The position numbers and the translations under genes are program-made. 64,000 bases of DNA. Source: Dyadobacter crusticola DSM 16708 (GTDB taxonomy: Bacteria; Bacteroidota; Bacteroidia; Cytophagales; Spirosomataceae). Below the pieces are notes generated by a model. That model searched no databases. It worked only from the letters and a program-made list of their open reading frames with translations, and was not told the DNA's origin. Shown one piece after another: positions 25,051 to 34,068 of this stretch. Each line of letters begins with the position of its first letter. Position 1 is the stretch's first letter. The stretch lies in assembly GCF_000701505.1 (NCBI RefSeq), contig NZ_KL370786.1:1-64000 (forward strand), read 5' to 3'.

Positions 25051-25650
25051 TTATAAGTTTTTAATGAATGCTTCCACAGAGTCGTCCATTACCTTTTTGT
25101 TCATTTCTGAGTCATCAATGTCGGCGCAGCGCATCATTACGATTGAGATAAGGCCATGCAGTACCGACCAGAACGCGTAGATTTTAAAGCAGGTTTCCTG
25201 GTCGGTCGATTTTTTTTCTTTTACAATTTTTTCAATGGCTTGTCCTATATAATCGCGGAACACATTGAACTCCGGCTTGATTTTTCCGGCTCCGGAGCAG
25301 GGCATTCCTAGTCCGTACATAAGCTGGTAGTATTCAGGATTCTTGAAAGCAAAGTTCCAGTAAGCCTCTGCGTGCGCTTTTAGCAGCTGCGTGGGGTCGG
25401 CGTGTTTCTTTTTGTTCTTTTCCAGCGTTCTTTCCAACAGCCGAAAACCATCTAAAGAAAGTTCAAACAGGATAGCCTCTTTGTTTTCAAAGTGGTCGTA
25501 AATCACCGGCACGCTGTACTCAATAGCATCAGCAATCTTGCGGATAGATAAAGATTGCCAGCCTTCATCCTTGACGAGCTGCAAAGCAACAGCCAGAATG
25601 TTAGTCCGCATGTTTTCTTTCTGTCTTATCCTTCGTTCAGCAATGCCCAT
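25051..25650 (-). CDS. TetR/AcrR-family repressor of the efflux operon
   Basis: The 199-residue protein has the N-terminal TetR helix-turn-helix (SLSIRKIADAIEYSVPVIYD, HFENKEAILFEL), followed by an all-helical ligand-binding half of the usual size. It is encoded directly upstream of and in the same direction as the adaptor-pump-channel operon. Matching palindromes lie just before its own start (25663-25677) and before the adaptor gene (25021-25035). The simple reading is autorepression plus repression of the pump, relieved when a pump substrate binds. The ligand is unknown. The C-terminus (DDSVEAFIKNL) is complete. Confidence 0.92.
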   Translation of the reverse strand: MGIAERRIRQKENMRTNILAVALQLVKDEGWQSLSIRKIADAIEYSVPVIYDHFENKEAILFELSLDGFRLLERTLEKNKKKHADPTQLLKAHAEAYWNFAFKNPEYYQLMYGLGMPCSGAGKIKPEFNVFRDYIGQAIEKIVKEKKSTDQETCFKIYAFWSVLHGLISIVMMRCADIDDSEMNKKVMDDSVEAFIKNL

Positions 25651-25662
25651 TTCTCAAAAATA

Positions 25663-25677
25663 GCTAACGGTGTTAGC
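25663..25677. promoter_or_regulatory. TetR-type operator upstream of its own gene
   Basis: GCTAACGGTGTTAGC: GCTAAC and GTTAGC are perfectly inverted with a 3-base spacer. It sits 13-27 bases before the tetR start codon, where bound repressor would block initiation. Confidence 0.78.
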
Positions 25678-25811
25678 AAAGGTAGGGGCGTTTTCTGATT
25701 TAGTCAAGAAGTATTTCAGAATGTTGTTTATCGACGTGCCGGGCTTTATCTGCCGATGAAATATATGCGCTCTGCGTGCCAGCAGCTTTCTACTGGAATA
25801 AATATTCGTTT

Positions 25812-26969
25812 CTAGACAACTTTATTCACGCCTGGAATTTTCTGAATAAGGCGACCCAGCAAAAAGGTAGACAGGACGGCAAGTGGCGCAACGAACAGTA
25901 ATTTAATCGCCGGATCGACGGCCCAGCTTTTTAGCGCAAGCGAGGACACCACTAGCATAAATGGATGCAAAATGTACACGGCAAAGGCACAACGCGACAT
26001 TTTCTTCATGAAGTCGGACGAGGTATTCAGCTTCTTCTTCCCAAATGCAAGCAGTGCGGCCATGATGGAAATGCCCAGGATCTGTTCCCAGCATGCATAG
26101 AGAAATGCAGCGATATGCCAGCCTCCCACAAACCATTCAAGCGGCTGGCCAAAGACGATTTTAAGGGAAAAGATAAGCGGAAAGGCGATAACGATCATGC
26201 CAAGGATAAATACTCTCAGCCGCTGATAACGTTGCTGATCAACCTGCTCGATCCACTTGGCTTGGGCGGCAACCAATCCGAATATAAATGCAGCAATGTA
26301 CTGTGGAAAATGCCCAAGCTGAAACCCCACCGGCTCTAACACCCAGCCCACCGGAAAAATCGTCCTGATTAAAAAAGTGGTCAATCCAAGCATAAAAGCG
26401 AAGACTAAGGTTTGTTTTATAGAAGGTAATTGATATTGTTTTAAATCCTGTTTGGCGAAAATTGTCCAAGCGACGTAACACAACGTGAACAATAACAACG
26501 CGACAACAAACCAAAGTACTCCGACATTTATCCAGCCATCATAACCCGACAAGAACTGCATAAACGAAATCTTGTGCTCTCCACCATAGCGGTAAACCAG
26601 ATAATTCATAATCGTCGCCTGGACAAACGAATAGAATATCAGCGGAATGCCCAATCTGAAAAAACGGTCTTTGATAAAAACGGCAGTTCCTTTGCGTTTT
26701 AGAGATGCTGGAATAAAGAGCGCAGAAAGAAAAAAGAAGAAGCCCATAAAAAAGGACTGGTCTACGCTGACGACCATTGTCATCGGAATGACGGCGGCTT
26801 CCAATTCTGATTTCTCGTAATAGTACCAACCACCGGGCGCACCGTAAGTCACCAGCGCATGATGCACGATCACGACCGCAGTGAGCAGTACTTTCAGATT
26901 ATCAATATAAAGGATTTTGCTTTTGGGAGATTCGGAAATCAATGCCGACTGAGTGCCAGGAAGAGCCAT
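25812..26969 (-). CDS. Membrane acyltransferase (acyltransferase 3 family)
   Basis: The 385-residue protein has about ten hydrophobic helices and the typical beginning of the family: ILYIDNLKVLLTAVVIVHHA, with the conserved His in the first helix, then FFFLSALFIPASLKRKG and KDRFFRLGIPLIFY (conserved R/RxxR-type segment). Such proteins transfer acyl groups, often acetyl or succinyl, onto sugars of the cell surface or periplasmic glucans; the closest style is the OpgC/plant-hormone-free acyltransferase type. The donor and acceptor cannot be read from the sequence. It is on the same strand as tetR but 161 bases upstream, and is probably independent of the pump. Confidence 0.85.
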   Translation of the reverse strand: MALPGTQSALISESPKSKILYIDNLKVLLTAVVIVHHALVTYGAPGGWYYYEKSELEAAVIPMTMVVSVDQSFFMGFFFFLSALFIPASLKRKGTAVFIKDRFFRLGIPLIFYSFVQATIMNYLVYRYGGEHKISFMQFLSGYDGWINVGVLWFVVALLLFTLCYVAWTIFAKQDLKQYQLPSIKQTLVFAFMLGLTTFLIRTIFPVGWVLEPVGFQLGHFPQYIAAFIFGLVAAQAKWIEQVDQQRYQRLRVFILGMIVIAFPLIFSLKIVFGQPLEWFVGGWHIAAFLYACWEQILGISIMAALLAFGKKKLNTSSDFMKKMSRCAFAVYILHPFMLVVSSLALKSWAVDPAIKLLFVAPLAVLSTFLLGRLIQKIPGVNKVV

Positions 26970-27044
26970 TTATTTCATAATTATAGCTAAAATACCAAAT
27001 TACAAAAACCTGCTAATCTCTCGCAACCTCATTTCATCAGACGG

Positions 27045-27158
27045 ATGCGCAAAAACCAAGGCAGCTACCGGTTCAGGCGGATGCCTTTTTACTTGATGTT
27101 TCAGGGCGATCATGGGCCGGTGGCGATTCGGGATATCAAGTACATATTGTCACGATAA
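27045..27158 (+). pseudogene. C-terminal fragment of a DUF1080 (3-keto-disaccharide hydrolase) gene
   Basis: The frame reads YLMFQGDHGPVAIRDIKYIL followed by a stop. This is the closing strand pair of DUF1080 concanavalin-like domains (usual form LQGDHGPVAFRNIxIxP). Only about 38 codons are left and the N-terminal 180 or so residues are absent. It lies in the 309-base gap between the acyltransferase and AraC genes and has no full-length source nearby; the DUF1080 gene at 36299 ends differently. Confidence 0.65.
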
Positions 27159-27278
27159 AAGTAGAGTCGCAAAAGCCAGGAAGTCGGATCAGAACAAGCA
27201 CCAGTGACTTTGAAGGATGTGAATTGTTTTATTTCAAAATGCGTTGGGAACAGGCACATTGTTTTTCATTAGCTGAAA

Positions 27279-28175
27279 ATGATCGAAACACAACCTATAC
27301 AACTATTTGCACCTGAACTTTCAGAGGTAAAAGATCCGACTGCCGGCTATTTTGTGGCCGTAAGGCTGGATGATTTTTCCGAAGAAAGCCTCGCTGCAAG
27401 CTTGGTTTACAGCCGAAAGGATTTTTATAAAATCACATTGGCCACCGGTCCCTCGGAATATCATCATCGGGGGCAGGTATACTCGATTGGTGGCGGGGAG
27501 TGGGCTTTGGTGTTTACGAACACGGAGGTGCCGTACAGATGGGAGTTGGCCCAGAAGAAATGTCAGGGTTATAGCTCTTTGTTTACAGCAGATTTTTTAC
27601 CCTTACATACGCACCTGCGTCCCTCCGATTGGGGTGTTTTTAATGGGAGTTTAAAATCGGTTTTTAAATTGACAGAAAAAGAAAGATGCCTCTTTGAAAG
27701 TATTTTTCAGAAAATGCTTGACGAGCAAGCCTCCTCCTACCTGCATAAGTACGACCTGCTTTTCTTGTATGTTTTGGAATTTATTCATCATGCGATGAAG
27801 CTTCAACCGTCGTTAGAACATCTACCACAAAATGCCGCGGCTACGCTGGTTAAGTCTTTTAAGGATTTACTTTCAAGTCAGTTTCCAATAGCCTATATAC
27901 ACCAGCAGATAACCCTGAGAACCCCGCAGCAGTTTGCCGACAAGCTTTCGGTGCACACCAACTATCTCAATCGGGTCGTGAAAGAGGTGACTGGCAAAAC
28001 GACATCACAACTGTTAGCGGAAAGGTTGATGCAGGAAGCACATACTTTAATTATTCATTCCAACTGGACTATAGCGCAGATCAGCCATAGTCTTGGATTC
28101 GACGAGCCCACCCATTTTTCCCGGGCATTTCGCAAGCACACGGCTGTAGCGCCATCCTCTCTTCGGACGGTATGA
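27279..28175 (+). CDS. AraC-family transcriptional regulator
   Basis: The 298-residue protein has an N-terminal cupin-like sensor region (DPTAGYFVAVRLDDFSEE, then VYSIGGGEWALVFTN) and a C-terminal AraC DNA-binding domain with two helix-turn-helix units. The first is near TPQQFADKLSVHTNYLNRVV and the second near WTIAQISHSLGFDEPTHFSR, followed by AFRKHTAVAPSSLR. The pattern is that of regulators found next to oxidoreductase genes in Bacteroidota. An SDR gene starts 95 bases downstream on the same strand and is a likely target or operon partner. The inducer is unknown. Confidence 0.92.
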   Translation: MIETQPIQLFAPELSEVKDPTAGYFVAVRLDDFSEESLAASLVYSRKDFYKITLATGPSEYHHRGQVYSIGGGEWALVFTNTEVPYRWELAQKKCQGYSSLFTADFLPLHTHLRPSDWGVFNGSLKSVFKLTEKERCLFESIFQKMLDEQASSYLHKYDLLFLYVLEFIHHAMKLQPSLEHLPQNAAATLVKSFKDLLSSQFPIAYIHQQITLRTPQQFADKLSVHTNYLNRVVKEVTGKTTSQLLAERLMQEAHTLIIHSNWTIAQISHSLGFDEPTHFSRAFRKHTAVAPSSLRTV

Positions 28176-28270
28176 AGGTTTGATTCGGGTCAGCATTGGT
28201 TTGATCAGGGTTAATTCATTTTGTATTTCAGATATAGTTTTGCTCTCATTATTACAAATGCATTACTACT

Positions 28271-29092
28271 ATGAAAACATGGTTCATCACAGGCTCATCA
28301 AAAGGCCTTGGCAGAGTACTTACCGAGAAGTTGTTGGAAAAAGGGGATCGGGTGGCAGCAACCATCCGGCAGGCCGATTCACTTGCTGATTTGAAATCGA
28401 TCTATCCGAATCATTTACACATCTACGTGCTTGACGTTACTAATAATGCGCAAATAAAATCTGTTGCAGATCAGGTTTTTAGCGACCTTGGAAATGTAGA
28501 CATCGTAGTGAACAATGCCGGATATGCGTTGTTCTGTGCAGTGGAAGAGGCGGCAGATGATCAGATCCGTCAGCAGATTGATACAAATGTAATTGGCTCG
28601 ATTCAGGTAATCAGGGCTTTCTTGCCTTATTTCAGAGCCCAGGGGCATGGCCGCATTCTACAAATTTCATCAGCCGGCGGTCAGACGACTTACCCCAATT
28701 TTAGTTATTACCACACCACAAAATGGGCCATTGAAGGCTTTTGTGACACGATCGCCCAGGAGCTCAAACCACTCAATATCGGTGTGACGATTGTGGAGCC
28801 CGGCGCACACCCAACCTCTTTCGGGGCAGGAATGGTTACGGCTCCGGTCATGGAAGCCTATGATCAGACGCCGGCAGGAGACACAAGACGTGCCATCGCC
28901 GAAGGGGCATTTCCGATTAAGAATGATGTAGACATATCGGTTCAGGCAATTATCGATTGCGTTGAGCTGACGCCGGCACCGCTGAGGCTCGCGTTGGGCG
29001 GAGATGCATTCCGTGACGTCCGCGCATCCCTGTTGGCAAGATTGGAAGCACTTGAAGCGCAAAAAGAGATTGCATTAGCGAGCGAAAAGTAA
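28271..29092 (+). CDS. SDR-family oxidoreductase
   Basis: This 273-residue short-chain dehydrogenase has the cofactor motif TGSSKGLGRVLTEKL, NNAG in DIVVNNAGYALFCAV, Ser in ILQISSAGGQ and the catalytic YxxxK in YYHTTKWAIEGF. The group contains many NADPH-dependent ketone or aldehyde reductases of uncertain substrate. It follows the AraC regulator gene in the same direction. Such AraC-SDR pairs are common and suggest that the regulator turns on this enzyme in response to its substrate, although no experiment can be cited here. It ends 20 bases before the convergent end of the ABC/M1 gene. Confidence 0.92.
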   Translation: MKTWFITGSSKGLGRVLTEKLLEKGDRVAATIRQADSLADLKSIYPNHLHIYVLDVTNNAQIKSVADQVFSDLGNVDIVVNNAGYALFCAVEEAADDQIRQQIDTNVIGSIQVIRAFLPYFRAQGHGRILQISSAGGQTTYPNFSYYHTTKWAIEGFCDTIAQELKPLNIGVTIVEPGAHPTSFGAGMVTAPVMEAYDQTPAGDTRRAIAEGAFPIKNDVDISVQAIIDCVELTPAPLRLALGGDAFRDVRASLLARLEALEAQKEIALASEK

Positions 29093-29112
29093 GACTGACC
29101 CCGGGGCTCTTC

Positions 29113-32100
29113 TCAATTTGCAATTTCCCGGATGTTGTCACCAGGGCCCTGTTCCCAATCGAGCAAGTGGTTTGGGTCAATGCCTGCGCGTGCGGGTTTT
29201 TCCGGGACAATAATGGTAATTGTCTGGTGCCCGGAACGGATTCGGTGCATTTGCTTGTAAAGCGATTTACTCAAATCATCGCCCTTTGGAGAGTCGGCAA
29301 ATACACTGATCTGTACGAAATCATTCATTTTCGGCTTAGTTACTACACCTGCGCTGTCGTAAACGGTCTTAGCTGCCTGCACGCTGAGTGTAACTTCCCA
29401 TGCGCCGGATTTGGTCTTTCGGGAAGTAGCGTTTTCAGCTTTGAATTCCCAATAGGTGTTGACCTCAAAAAAATCGTGCAGCAGATACCTCAATGTGTCA
29501 GGCGTGACCGCTTTCAGCTCACGATAAAGGTCGAGGGTAGTAACCAGGGGGGCGGTGGGTGCGTCATGTTTTTTAATCAAATTCCGAAGTGCGCCATTTA
29601 CATTGCCAGATCCCAGGTATTCACTTAGTGCATACATCGCGAAAGGTCCCCTGCGGTAACCAAGGTATGGATCAAGCGCACGTAGCAGTGGCTCGCCGCG
29701 ACGTATCGGAGCGTGCGGATGGTGTTCGCGTAGCTGTTGCAGAAGCCGTTTGAGCTGATGTTCGCCGCGGGATGCTTTCACTGCCTGCATCCCCGAATAG
29801 GTAGCAAGTCCCTCACTGAGGAAGCTTAAACCTTCCACGATAGCATAGGGAAGTGTCCATTGGTGCGCCACTTCGTGGGCTATCACATAAGAAGGAAAAT
29901 CCAGGCTACCTTGCTCATCTTTTGGTACCCAGTATTCAAAGCCCTGCCCATAAGAAATAATACTGGCGTCGGCATGGGCGCCAATACCTGGCGCCCCAGG
30001 ATGTTCGACAAGTGTGAGGTGGCCGTACGGATATGGACCAAATTCTTTGGTGTAATAATTGAGTGAAGCCTGTACGCTTCGCGACACGCGGTTTACGTGT
30101 CCGGTGTGCGCGGGGTGATGGTAAATGCGGACCATTACATCGTTTTCAGAATCAGGATTGTTCCATTGCGCTTCATGGACAGCGAAATTGGCAGAGAAAA
30201 AAGCCCACTCGCTTCCAACAGGAGCATCTACCGCATAGTGAAAGTAGCTTCTGTCGCCTTTGGTCCAGCTTCGCAGCAATGCTCCCGGCGCAACGGCGAC
30301 CTGACCTTTGTCGGTTCCGATTACCGCTTCAAAATCAATACCGCCACCCCGCGAGCCGGGCTCTTGTCCTTCCACTGCATAAAGTGATGCAATTACCGGG
30401 CGTGGTTTCAGCCCAAATTTGCGCCGGTCGCCAGAGGTGATCAGCTCACGCCGCCTCTGATAGCCGATAAAAGGAAGCAATTTGTCACTGGTAAAATAGC
30501 TGCTGGTTTCTGTCAGCGAAGGATCAATGCCGCGGTTGCCAAAGCCGCGGCGCTCTACACGTACGGTAAAGTTGAGGTTTAATGTATCGCCAGGCCCGAG
30601 CGGCTTAACCAGGGCGTAAATGCGGTAACCATGCTTGTTATCTTCCTGGATTGGCCGCGCTTTCCGGTCAAAGCGCAATGCGCGCATTTCAACATTTCCT
30701 AACGGGATCGATACATGGATTGAATCGATGGATCTTCTCGTATCATTGACCATAGCATACGAACCGTTGATCTCCAATGCCCGCTGGCCGGGATAAAGTT
30801 CGACGTGCAGCCTGGTTCCAATCAATTCAGGTTGCGAATGGGCTGCATATTGTCCGTAGCGCTGCTCGTATTCAGCTTGCAGCTGCTTGGTCTCCGCAGG
30901 CGTCATGTATTTGTTTAATATATTGGTATTGTAAAAGATAAATCCTCCGATTGCAATAACCATTGTGATTGCCAAACTACCCACCCAAAATGTAGGCTGG
31001 CTAAGACGAAGGCGCGCTATCTTCATCCTGACCTTAAACTGTTTCTCCAAGCCGCGAACCCAAAGCAGCTTTGCGGCCGCTGCAAGAAAAAGCGCCCAGG
31101 CTGCCCAGTAGAATTTAAACCATGACCAGGGCGCGATCGAAGCGCCAAATCCACTCATTTCGGTATACGACCATTCAGGACCAGCTCCATAAATGAGCAG
31201 CTTATGCTCAATTCCGAGCATTCCGGCGAGTAATGTGATAAATATAAAACAGAGGATCGCGACCAGATGCCCCATGTATTTTTGATTAACCACAACATGC
31301 ACAACCAAAGCCAGCAATGCAAAAATCACGTATTCGGTCAATTGCAGACCGAATAGAATTCTGATGTATAAACCAATTTCAAAATGATGGTAATCCGACA
31401 AAATCTGAGATAGGACACCAGCCACAATCAACGAAGCCATAAACAAAGCAAGTGTCAAAACCAGCCCCAGGAATTTGCCCAGAATAGGAGCCCAGTCCGA
31501 GCCAGGCATCGTGTCCGTTAGCTCGCTAATTCCAGCATCGCGCTCGCGCCAGACCAGTTCACCGGCAAAGAAAATAATTAAGAATGGAATGATCACCCAG
31601 CGGTTTAACTCATCGGACATCGAGCCGGTTAGTTCTGTGATAACGCGGGAAGTGGTAGGTATAATCGGTGTTCCCATTGCGCCTATCTGGTCAGTGATAA
31701 TGAGAATGGAGAGCATTGGGATACATACCAGCATGACCAGACCGGCCCGGCTGGTGGCGATGAACCGGAAGGATGTCCAAGCAAACGAGCAAATTTGTCT
31801 TGCCTGGAAAGTTAAACCAAAAGGGGAGGGCAGCTCTGCCACAGATAATGACTTGCCGGATACTGGGCTATCGTTAGTAGTTGACGAGTCGGCATTTGCT
31901 GAGCGCCTGCCGAACCAGCGACTACGAGGGGCACTAATTCGATGTGAAAACTGAAAGCCAAAGTACGTAGTTATGATAGCCAGCACGCCAATGCAGAGCC
32001 AGAGCAGCCGGTTTATCATTATCGGACCACTTAAGGCGAGTAAACGGGTATTTTTTTCAATCGGCGTCCACAAACGGGCGATGTCTTCTACAAGAAAACG

Positions 32101-32733
32101 AATCCCGATCGGATCTATGAGCGTCCCAAAGCTCTTCTTGAAAAACAACAATGAGGCTACAAAGAAACCCATGAAGAAGATAAAGAAACTCCCCAGGTAA
32201 CCAGCCATAGACCGGCCGCTCCTTAATGCAAGACAGAACTGAATTGCGGTCGCAAAAAAGGCATTAATAAGCGAAATGAAGGCATAAGCAGTCAGAAACG
32301 CAGCCGGCCGGAACGGACCGATCAGTTCGGCATCGACCCCGGGCAAGTATACGCCCAGCAGAATGCCCGCCTGCACGGCCAGTAGAATACATGCATTTAA
32401 AATGAATGCAGCAAGAAATCGCCCTCCTAGGTAGTCGACCTTATGAATAGAAGTGGTATAAATCAGCGGATACATCCCAGTACTGGCATCCCGCGCGGCA
32501 GAATCCCCGGCTATTGATGCGGAAAGTAACAGCCATATTAAGGTGCCAAATACAGTTACCAGGGCAATCCAAAAAGGGGAATTAAGAAAATGTTCCGCAT
32601 AAAGCACCTCTGAAACAGCACCGTCCCTGGTCAGCAGAAAAGAGAGTACAAGCATTACCAAGGAGAAAATCCAAGGCCAGGGACGGCGTACCTGATAGGC
32701 GAACTCAAAGCGAAAGATTTCCAAAAACTTCAT
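29113..32733 (-). CDS. ABC transporter permease fused to an M1-type peptidase
   Basis: The 1206-residue fusion starts with the ABC-2 type permease half (about 1-640). Two blocks of membrane helices begin at FEFAYQVRRPWPWIFSLVML and SFAWTSFRFIATSRAGLVML. A long extracytoplasmic M1-like region follows. Its zinc motif is in VIAHEVAHQW (His953, Glu954, His957), with a third ligand candidate Glu974 in LSEGLATYSG. The spacing between the second His and Glu974 is 16 residues, shorter than the usual 18 in M1, and no GAMEN exopeptidase motif is apparent (the region reads PGAPGIGAHADASIIS). The gene overlaps its ATPase gene by four bases. This fusion type is known in Bacteroidota; its cargo is unknown to me. 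Confidence 0.88.
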   Translation of the reverse strand: MKFLEIFRFEFAYQVRRPWPWIFSLVMLVLSFLLTRDGAVSEVLYAEHFLNSPFWIALVTVFGTLIWLLLSASIAGDSAARDASTGMYPLIYTTSIHKVDYLGGRFLAAFILNACILLAVQAGILLGVYLPGVDAELIGPFRPAAFLTAYAFISLINAFFATAIQFCLALRSGRSMAGYLGSFFIFFMGFFVASLLFFKKSFGTLIDPIGIRFLVEDIARLWTPIEKNTRLLALSGPIMINRLLWLCIGVLAIITTYFGFQFSHRISAPRSRWFGRRSANADSSTTNDSPVSGKSLSVAELPSPFGLTFQARQICSFAWTSFRFIATSRAGLVMLVCIPMLSILIITDQIGAMGTPIIPTTSRVITELTGSMSDELNRWVIIPFLIIFFAGELVWRERDAGISELTDTMPGSDWAPILGKFLGLVLTLALFMASLIVAGVLSQILSDYHHFEIGLYIRILFGLQLTEYVIFALLALVVHVVVNQKYMGHLVAILCFIFITLLAGMLGIEHKLLIYGAGPEWSYTEMSGFGASIAPWSWFKFYWAAWALFLAAAAKLLWVRGLEKQFKVRMKIARLRLSQPTFWVGSLAITMVIAIGGFIFYNTNILNKYMTPAETKQLQAEYEQRYGQYAAHSQPELIGTRLHVELYPGQRALEINGSYAMVNDTRRSIDSIHVSIPLGNVEMRALRFDRKARPIQEDNKHGYRIYALVKPLGPGDTLNLNFTVRVERRGFGNRGIDPSLTETSSYFTSDKLLPFIGYQRRRELITSGDRRKFGLKPRPVIASLYAVEGQEPGSRGGGIDFEAVIGTDKGQVAVAPGALLRSWTKGDRSYFHYAVDAPVGSEWAFFSANFAVHEAQWNNPDSENDVMVRIYHHPAHTGHVNRVSRSVQASLNYYTKEFGPYPYGHLTLVEHPGAPGIGAHADASIISYGQGFEYWVPKDEQGSLDFPSYVIAHEVAHQWTLPYAIVEGLSFLSEGLATYSGMQAVKASRGEHQLKRLLQQLREHHPHAPIRRGEPLLRALDPYLGYRRGPFAMYALSEYLGSGNVNGALRNLIKKHDAPTAPLVTTLDLYRELKAVTPDTLRYLLHDFFEVNTYWEFKAENATSRKTKSGAWEVTLSVQAAKTVYDSAGVVTKPKMNDFVQISVFADSPKGDDLSKSLYKQMHRIRSGHQTITIIVPEKPARAGIDPNHLLDWEQGPGDNIREIAN

Positions 32734-33653
32734 GGTCGTGCATCTGGTTCTGGCGTGGATTTGCCATTAATATTTTTGGCCATTGTCGAAAAGTAAACGT
32801 CTTCGAGGTTGGGCTCCACGGGTTCAAAGCTGCTGCCGGGACGCTGATCGCTATGAACGTGCACCATTGTACGTCCGCTCAGTAATCTTGTCGAAATCAC
32901 CTGATACTCTCTTTCCAGGGCCGGTAATGTATTCTTTTCAATCAGCTTTCGCCAGATTTTTCCTTTCAGCTCCGACACTGCCTGCAGCGGCTGCGCTTCA
33001 AGCAGAATCCTGCCTTTATTGATAATGGCCATATTGGTGCAAAGCTCAGATACGTCTTCCACAATGTGCGTGGACAGGATTACGACACTACTTTCGCCAA
33101 GCTCACTCAGCAAGTTCAAAAACCTGACCCTCTCGGCGGGGTCCAAGCCGGCGGTAGGCTCGTCTACGATCAATAGCTTCGGATTGCCGAGCAAAGCCAC
33201 TGCTACGCCAAATCGCTGGCGCATACCACCCGAAAACCCGCCCAGCTTCTGTCTGCGTACCTCCCAAAGATTTGTTTTGCGTAGCAACGCCTCTACCACT
33301 TCTTTCCGCGAGGCTCGCTGTGAGAAACCTTTGAGTACGGCGAAATAATCCAGTAAATCTTCTGCCCGCGCTTTGGGATACACGCCAAATTCCTGGGGTA
33401 GGTAGCCCAGCGTCCGCCGCACCCGCTCCTTGTGATTGATCACATCTATGTCGCCCAAGCGCACGCTGCCCGTATCGGGCTCCTGCAGCGTTGCCAAAAT
33501 GCGCATAAAGGAAGACTTGCCAGCGCCATTTGGCCCCAGCAGACCAAACATACCGTTGGGAACGGTGAGCGATACATCCGACAAAGCATGAACCTGGCCG
33601 GTTCGTCCGCCGTTTTGATACGTTTTAGAGAGATTGTTGACTTCCAGTACCAT
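32730..33653 (-). CDS. ABC transporter ATP-binding protein
   Basis: I start at ATG 33653 (MVLEVNNLSKTYQNGG), because the ABC domain begins immediately; the frame is open further upstream to 33707. The 307-residue protein has Walker A GLLGPNGAGKSSFMRIL, Q loop LGYLPQEFGVYP, signature GFSGGMRQRFG, Walker B LLIVDEPTAGLDP and switch His in VILSTHIVEDV. The C-terminal tail is longer than the minimal domain, as in drug and antibiotic-type ABC-2 exporters. It ends with an ATGA overlap with the permease/peptidase gene, so the two form one exporter under translational coupling. Confidence 0.93.
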   Translation of the reverse strand: MVLEVNNLSKTYQNGGRTGQVHALSDVSLTVPNGMFGLLGPNGAGKSSFMRILATLQEPDTGSVRLGDIDVINHKERVRRTLGYLPQEFGVYPKARAEDLLDYFAVLKGFSQRASRKEVVEALLRKTNLWEVRRQKLGGFSGGMRQRFGVAVALLGNPKLLIVDEPTAGLDPAERVRFLNLLSELGESSVVILSTHIVEDVSELCTNMAIINKGRILLEAQPLQAVSELKGKIWRKLIEKNTLPALEREYQVISTRLLSGRTMVHVHSDQRPGSSFEPVEPNLEDVYFSTMAKNINGKSTPEPDARP

Positions 33654-34068
33654 TTGTAAAATGATTGTCAGCTGTATTGATATTCTGAAAAGTACTTTGT
33701 GTCTCAAAGTAAAGGAACTGAACTTGCTTTTCCTAAGGGACTTCTAAAAACATTTTTAAGATGATCACCTACCTTCCAATTTTCTGGTAAATATTCGGAT
33801 CTATGCCGGCCTTCGCTGGTGTTTTTGGGGCCGTCGCAGCCAGGTGATGGCTGTTGTATTCGGGGAATTCAATCCCTAGATTCGGCAATGTAGGGTGGTA
33901 TTTGTTGACGCTAGATTTGCAGAACAAAAGATCTGTTTAGGTTAGTAAAAAGTTGCGACGTATATGGTTTATAGATCATCGCAGAAAATACTTCTTGACT
34001 ATCGCATTTAGTATCAGATATGAGATCCCGTAATAATCATGTTTACCAGCGAGCCCGGTCTAATAATC
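33654..34068. other. Intergenic stretch between ABC operon and AraC gene
   Basis: About 415 bases with no supported gene. A minus-strand frame ending at 33769 contains TPAKAGIDPN, resembling the KPARAGIDPN near the C-terminus of the ABC/M1 protein. It may be a relic of a second copy, but it is too short to decide. Confidence 0.35.

Noticed and set aside
33769..33925. Minus-strand frame containing TPAKAGIDPN, like the end of the ABC/M1 protein
   Set aside because: Only about ten residues correspond; too short to call a duplicated gene relic with confidence.
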